From Acidobacteriota bacterium (GTDB lineage Bacteria > Acidobacteriota > Vicinamibacteria > Marinacidobacterales > Marinacidobacteraceae), in contig JAJEIY010000026.1 in assembly GCA_022828085.1 (NCBI GenBank), forward strand, positions 1 through 37,963: 37,963 nucleotides of DNA, written 5' to 3'. The notes under the pieces are model-generated. The model was given only the letters and a program-made list of their open reading frames with translations. It did not search any database and was not told where the DNA came from. The first letter of the stretch is position 1. The number at the start of each line of letters is the position of its first letter. This document shows, one piece after another, positions 34,662 to 37,963 of this stretch. Both the position numbers and the translations under genes were made by a program.

Positions 34662-35357
34662 ATGCCCGTCCTGACCCAGATGCCGGCGATTCAGTTTCCG
34701 GCAGCGGAACTGCGCGAGATCGGCGCGAGTTGGGATCCGGCCCAGCAGGCACTCGCCAAGGGGGATGGCGAGCGCCTAGGCAAGCTGTGCGACCGTCTCG
34801 TGGGGGAGGCCTTGGCCAAATTCCTCGGGGACGTCCTGATCCACACGCCGAATGCGCGGAAGCTACTTCCCGAAAGCCCGGACTGCGTCGAAATCGGCCC
34901 CGCCCGCGTGATCGGGGGAATCCGGCCCCAGAACTTCGACGTTGCCTATCGTCCCGACGGCGTTCGATTCGCGTTCGACAGCAAGACCCTGAACAACCGA
35001 AAAAGCGTCGCCAAGAACTACCAAAACATGATCAACGACCTCGCGTCCGAAGCCGCTACGGTCCACACTCGCTTTCCCGCGGCCGTCGTGGCCTTCATGA
35101 TCGCCGTTCCGGAAGCGTGTCTCGGTACCCACCAGGCCGCGCTCGAAGCCGCGCTTCGCCGGCTCGCGGAGCGGACGCACCCCGGCGATGAGCCGCATCG
35201 CGCGGAGGCCATTTCCTTGGTCGTGTGGGATCCCCAGACGGCCGCTGTGCTTGAGGACAGAACCGAGACCGAGGCTCTGAGGCCTGGGAACTTCAGTGCC
35301 CTGATCGAGGCGGCATACACCAGGCGCTACGCCGGGATGCCGCCCCACGTCAAATGA
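34662..35357 (+). CDS. Probable type II restriction endonuclease
   Basis: A 231-residue protein that I do not match to a named enzyme. A PD-(D/E)xK-like site is visible: Asp93 in NFDVAYRPDG, then Asp106-Ser-Lys108 in FAFDSKTLNNRKS, spaced as in many restriction nucleases. The frame is open earlier, but ATG 34662 begins the coherent protein. Its stop overlaps the start of an adenine methyltransferase as ATGA, so the two form an operon of the usual restriction-modification type, with the nuclease first. Codon usage is normal for the window. Restriction activity is inferred from motif and partner. Confidence 0.7.
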   Translation: MPVLTQMPAIQFPAAELREIGASWDPAQQALAKGDGERLGKLCDRLVGEALAKFLGDVLIHTPNARKLLPESPDCVEIGPARVIGGIRPQNFDVAYRPDGVRFAFDSKTLNNRKSVAKNYQNMINDLASEAATVHTRFPAAVVAFMIAVPEACLGTHQAALEAALRRLAERTHPGDEPHRAEAISLVVWDPQTAAVLEDRTETEALRPGNFSALIEAAYTRRYAGMPPHVK

Positions 35358-36994
35358 CAAACGAGCACGCCATGCACTCGGGTCTGCTTCCGCTGACCCC
35401 CGCCGCCCACCGCGTTCCTGTCACGCCGAAGGTCCCCGAGGTCGCGCCCGAGCAACGGGGTGCGGTGTATACCCCCGATCCCGTAGCCGAGGCAATGTGC
35501 CGGTGGGCCATTCGATCGCCAGCAGCCACCGTGCTCGATCCGGCCGCCGGTGATGGCGTGTTCCTCCGCGCGTCCAGCCGTCGGCTCGAAGCGCTGGGGG
35601 CGCCCGAGCCCGACTGTTTCGGCATTGACATTGATGCCGAGGCCGCCGAGCAGTCGGGAGCGCTCCACGCGGACTTTTTCGGGTGGCATGCGACTGCGGA
35701 CCACGCCTTCGACGCGGTGCTGGGGAACCCGCCCTACGTCCGGTCGCACCAGTTCCCCGAACCAAGCCGTCGGCTCGCCTTCGCGGGGATGCGCGATCTT
35801 GGGATGCGGCCCTCCCGCCTGATGAGCACCTGGGCGCCGTTCGTGGCGCTCGTGTCGGCTCGGGTCCGTCCCGGTGGGCGCATGGCCCTCGTGGTCCCGG
35901 AAGAACTGCTCACCATCGGCTACGCCACCGAACTCCGGCACCGGCTCCGGCAGAGATTCCGGGCTCTGACTATCTGCATTCCGCCGCGAAAATTGTTTGC
36001 CTCGGTCCAGCAAGCCACGGTGTTGTTGCTGGCCGACGACTCGCCGTCATGCGAACCCGGTCTGCAGGTCCTCGACTATGGGGACCTCTGCAACGGCCGA
36101 TACGAGGCTGCCAGACCGGCGCCCGTCTGGCCCTGGACGACCAAATGGACCCATATCCTGCTGTCGGAACGCGCCCGGCGTCAGGTCGAGGATCTCGTGA
36201 TGCACCTGGAATGGCGTCCCTTATCGGCGTACGCGCGCGTCGAGGTGGGCATCGTCACCGGGAACAACGCCTACTTCCTCCTGGACCAGCGCCGCGCCGA
36301 CGGGATTCGCCGCGAGAACCTCGTCCCGGCGCTCAGCCGAACGCACCAGGTTCCGGGAACCTTCTTCCGCCAAGTTGAATTCGACGCGCTCACCGGGCAG
36401 GACGCGCCGATGCAGATGCTGAACCTGCAGTGTCCACCGTCGGACCTCGATCGCGGCGAAAGCGACTACGTCGAGCGGGGGGTCGCGGACGGAGTCTCCG
36501 GCGGCTACAAGTGCCGCAACCGGAGCCCATGGTACGCGGTCCCCAGCGTGCGGCGGTCAGATGCCGTCCTGTTTCGCCAATCGGGCCGCTTTCCGCGGAT
36601 CGTCCACCTGGAGCAGCCCTGCGCGGTGACGGACACGATGCACCGCATCCGGTGGCGCGACGGCGTGTGCGGACGCCGGGTGGCGACCAGCTTCCTGAAC
36701 GTCTGGACCCTGCTGTGCGCAGAACTCTTTGGCCGTTCTTACGGGGGCGGCGTTCTCGAACTCATGCCGAGCGAGGCGCGGAATCTCCCGGTGCCGGCAC
36801 CGGACCCGGAATTCGGGGAACTCGCCGACGATGTGGATACGATGGTGCGCAGCCGGCAGTTCCAGGACGTCCTCGGGGTCGTGTCGGAGGCGGCGCTCCG
36901 CGACTGCGCCCCGGCCGAACGCGAAGAGCTCTGCGCGGTCCTTTTGCGGCTGGGGGAACGCCGGAACGGTTACCCGCTGCGGAACGGCGGATAG
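35354..36994 (+). CDS. Type II N6-adenine DNA methyltransferase (TaqI/Eco57I-like)
   Basis: A 546-residue gamma-class adenine methyltransferase. Motif X GAVYTP (36-41), motif I VLDPAAGDGVFL (60-71) and motif IV GNPPYV (124-129) occur in order, followed by a C-terminal target recognition domain (about 250-500) as in M.TaqI. It methylates adenine to protect the host from the endonuclease encoded by the overlapping upstream gene. No specificity subunit or translocase is present, so this is a type II system. The gene appears complete; a hairpin GCGGCCGA-gg-TCGGCCGC (37001-37018) follows the stop. Confidence 0.9.
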   Translation: MTNEHAMHSGLLPLTPAAHRVPVTPKVPEVAPEQRGAVYTPDPVAEAMCRWAIRSPAATVLDPAAGDGVFLRASSRRLEALGAPEPDCFGIDIDAEAAEQSGALHADFFGWHATADHAFDAVLGNPPYVRSHQFPEPSRRLAFAGMRDLGMRPSRLMSTWAPFVALVSARVRPGGRMALVVPEELLTIGYATELRHRLRQRFRALTICIPPRKLFASVQQATVLLLADDSPSCEPGLQVLDYGDLCNGRYEAARPAPVWPWTTKWTHILLSERARRQVEDLVMHLEWRPLSAYARVEVGIVTGNNAYFLLDQRRADGIRRENLVPALSRTHQVPGTFFRQVEFDALTGQDAPMQMLNLQCPPSDLDRGESDYVERGVADGVSGGYKCRNRSPWYAVPSVRRSDAVLFRQSGRFPRIVHLEQPCAVTDTMHRIRWRDGVCGRRVATSFLNVWTLLCAELFGRSYGGGVLELMPSEARNLPVPAPDPEFGELADDVDTMVRSRQFQDVLGVVSEAALRDCAPAEREELCAVLLRLGERRNGYPLRNGG

Positions 36995-37453
36995 TCCGCT
37001 GCGGCCGAGGTCGGCCGCGGCCCGCACCGGGCAAGACGATCATGCGCGGGTCTTCCCGCACCGATTGCCGATGGTGGAAGTGGCTCCCACCCTCCCCTGG
37101 CAGCGCGTAGCACCGTCAGCGCTGGTTCCCGCGCGATGCCGGCCGGAGGTCCGCGCTCCGAACCGGCTCCCGCTTCGTCTCGGTCAGGCGGGGGCGAGCA
37201 GAACCGCGCCCGTGACTCGCGCCGCTTGGCCGGGAGTCCCGGCCCGAGGCGCGATGCTGCCTGTTTCCCGCGAGGAAGGCACGGCGGCGGGGTCACTCCC
37301 GGGGCCGCTTTGGTACGAATGAAGGAGAGACCCCCCCTTTATTCGCTGCTTTATTCGTGCCCGCCCCCCGTGATCGTTCACGAAAGCCGTTGGCACCGTT
37401 GCGGTTCGTACGCAGGCTCCCCAACCGCAGGACTCCGCCCAGGGGCGTAGGGA
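36995..37453. other. Gap without a supported gene; several small repeats
   Basis: No convincing gene. It holds the hairpin after the methyltransferase (37001-37018), a copy of the dispersed hairpin repeat at 37135-37166, the sequence GGCCGGGAGTCCCGGCCCG shared with 34579, and TTTATTCG-ctgc-TTTATTCG at 37337-37356, which resembles TTCATTCG-ccgg-TCTATTCG in the loop of the next module. Confidence 0.5.
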
Positions 37454-37963
37454 GGGGCTGGGAGCGACCCCCCTCCGATCCACGGATCTACAGCCCCGAA
37501 AGCCGGCGCTTCATTCGCCGGTCTATTCGTGGTTCGGGGTCGCTCCCAGCCCCGCGCCTGCGGCGCATCCATCCCTGCGGGAAGGCTTCCGGCCCCGCCT
37601 GCGGCGGGTCCAGACGGAGGCCGGCGGAGCCTCCGCAGGCGGCGCGGTCCTCGATGCGGACGCCCCGGAGGTGGGGCGACCGCTCGCGGACGCCGCTGGC
37701 GGCCTCGTAGGCCCTCTCCCCGGCATCGGGGAGCCGGAGGGCCTCCGCCGCCTGGTCGAGGGCGACCTGCTCCGCCAGGGTGAGGTCGGCAGCGACCACA
37801 ACGGTGCGCCGCTGCGCCGTGCGCGCACTGGCGCGAGGGGTCCGGGGGCCGCGCCCCCGGTCGTCCGGTGCTCCGGCAGCGGCGCGAGAGGTCGGGGGTT
37901 CGAAGGGGGGCGCAGCGTCCCCTCGCCAGTCCCTTTGTGCACACAAAGGGTAGGCTGGCCCTC
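37454..37963 (-). ncRNA. Structured repeat module, copy B (inverted, cut by the window end)
   Basis: The reverse complement matches 3639-4140. The closing stem has arms 37454-37471 and 37536-37553 (GGGGCTGGGAGCGACCCC and its exact complement); relative to copy A, TGCA has become TGGG on one arm and the other arm changed to match. The inner hairpin CCGGCG-N7-CGCCGG replaces the inner stem of copy A. The GGGGGC-type hairpin is also kept, lengthened to 8 bp (37842-37860). The palindrome CCCTTTGTGCACACAAAGGG (37931-37950) occupies the place of the palindromes in copy A and is flanked by the same repeat borders. The array continues beyond the window. Confidence 0.5.

Overview
The window is 38 kb of GC-rich bacterial chromosome with no rRNA or tRNA that I could find. 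The gene content (a TonB-fused M56/BlaR1 sensor, prolyl oligopeptidase, PQQ-propeller protein, CzcCBA and a single groESL operon) fits a Gemmatimonadota- or Acidobacteriota-like lineage, possibly a symbiont or metagenome-assembled genome. That placement is inference only; no phylogenetic marker was compared. Core genes are interleaved with an accessory layer of defence genes, gene remnants and structured repeats.

Layout. 1-1936: 3' part of a prolyl oligopeptidase. 1964-4846: three tandem hairpin repeats, a P4-type tyrosine integrase, then two large non-coding repeat modules. 4847-7892: a VOC-fold protein and groES-groEL with a clear terminator. 7900-19302: accessory block with an ankyrin-gene fragment, a small membrane protein, a DUF2513 remnant, a SIR2-domain defence gene split by a frame change, an integrase-tail remnant, an MmeI-like restriction-modification enzyme, a small antitoxin-like ORF and an AbiEi/AbiEii toxin-antitoxin pair. 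19834-24132: ankyrin lipoprotein and a BlaI / BlaR1-TonB / TlpA-like operon in which the BlaR1 reading frame is broken by one in-frame TGA. 24191-24700: a 32-bp-period tandem array. 24898-28425: a methyltransferase divergent from a serine hydrolase plus PQQ-propeller operon, then an orphan VapB-like antitoxin with a VapC stub. 28587-34087: czcCBA metal efflux. 34662-36994: a compact type II restriction endonuclease and adenine methyltransferase operon. 36995-37963: inverted copy of the left-hand structured module.

Two repeat features stand out. First, a module of about 500 bp occurs at 3559-4140 (+) and inverted at 37454-37963 (-). Its terminal stem keeps perfect pairing although the paired bases differ between copies. 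It is led by an array of 38-nt hairpin repeats separated by perfect palindromes whose sequence differs each time. This looks like selection on structure, as in an RNA or a recombination substrate, and I do not recognise it as a known class. Second, a 32-bp array of 14 units carries a near-constant core starting TATCGACCGG, one unit per about three helical turns.

At least three restriction/abortive defence systems (SIR2, MmeI-like, AbiE) lie within 11 kb, and a fourth (type II R-M) lies near the right end. Fragments of integrase, ankyrin, DUF2513 and VapC genes show that this part of the chromosome gains and loses genes often.
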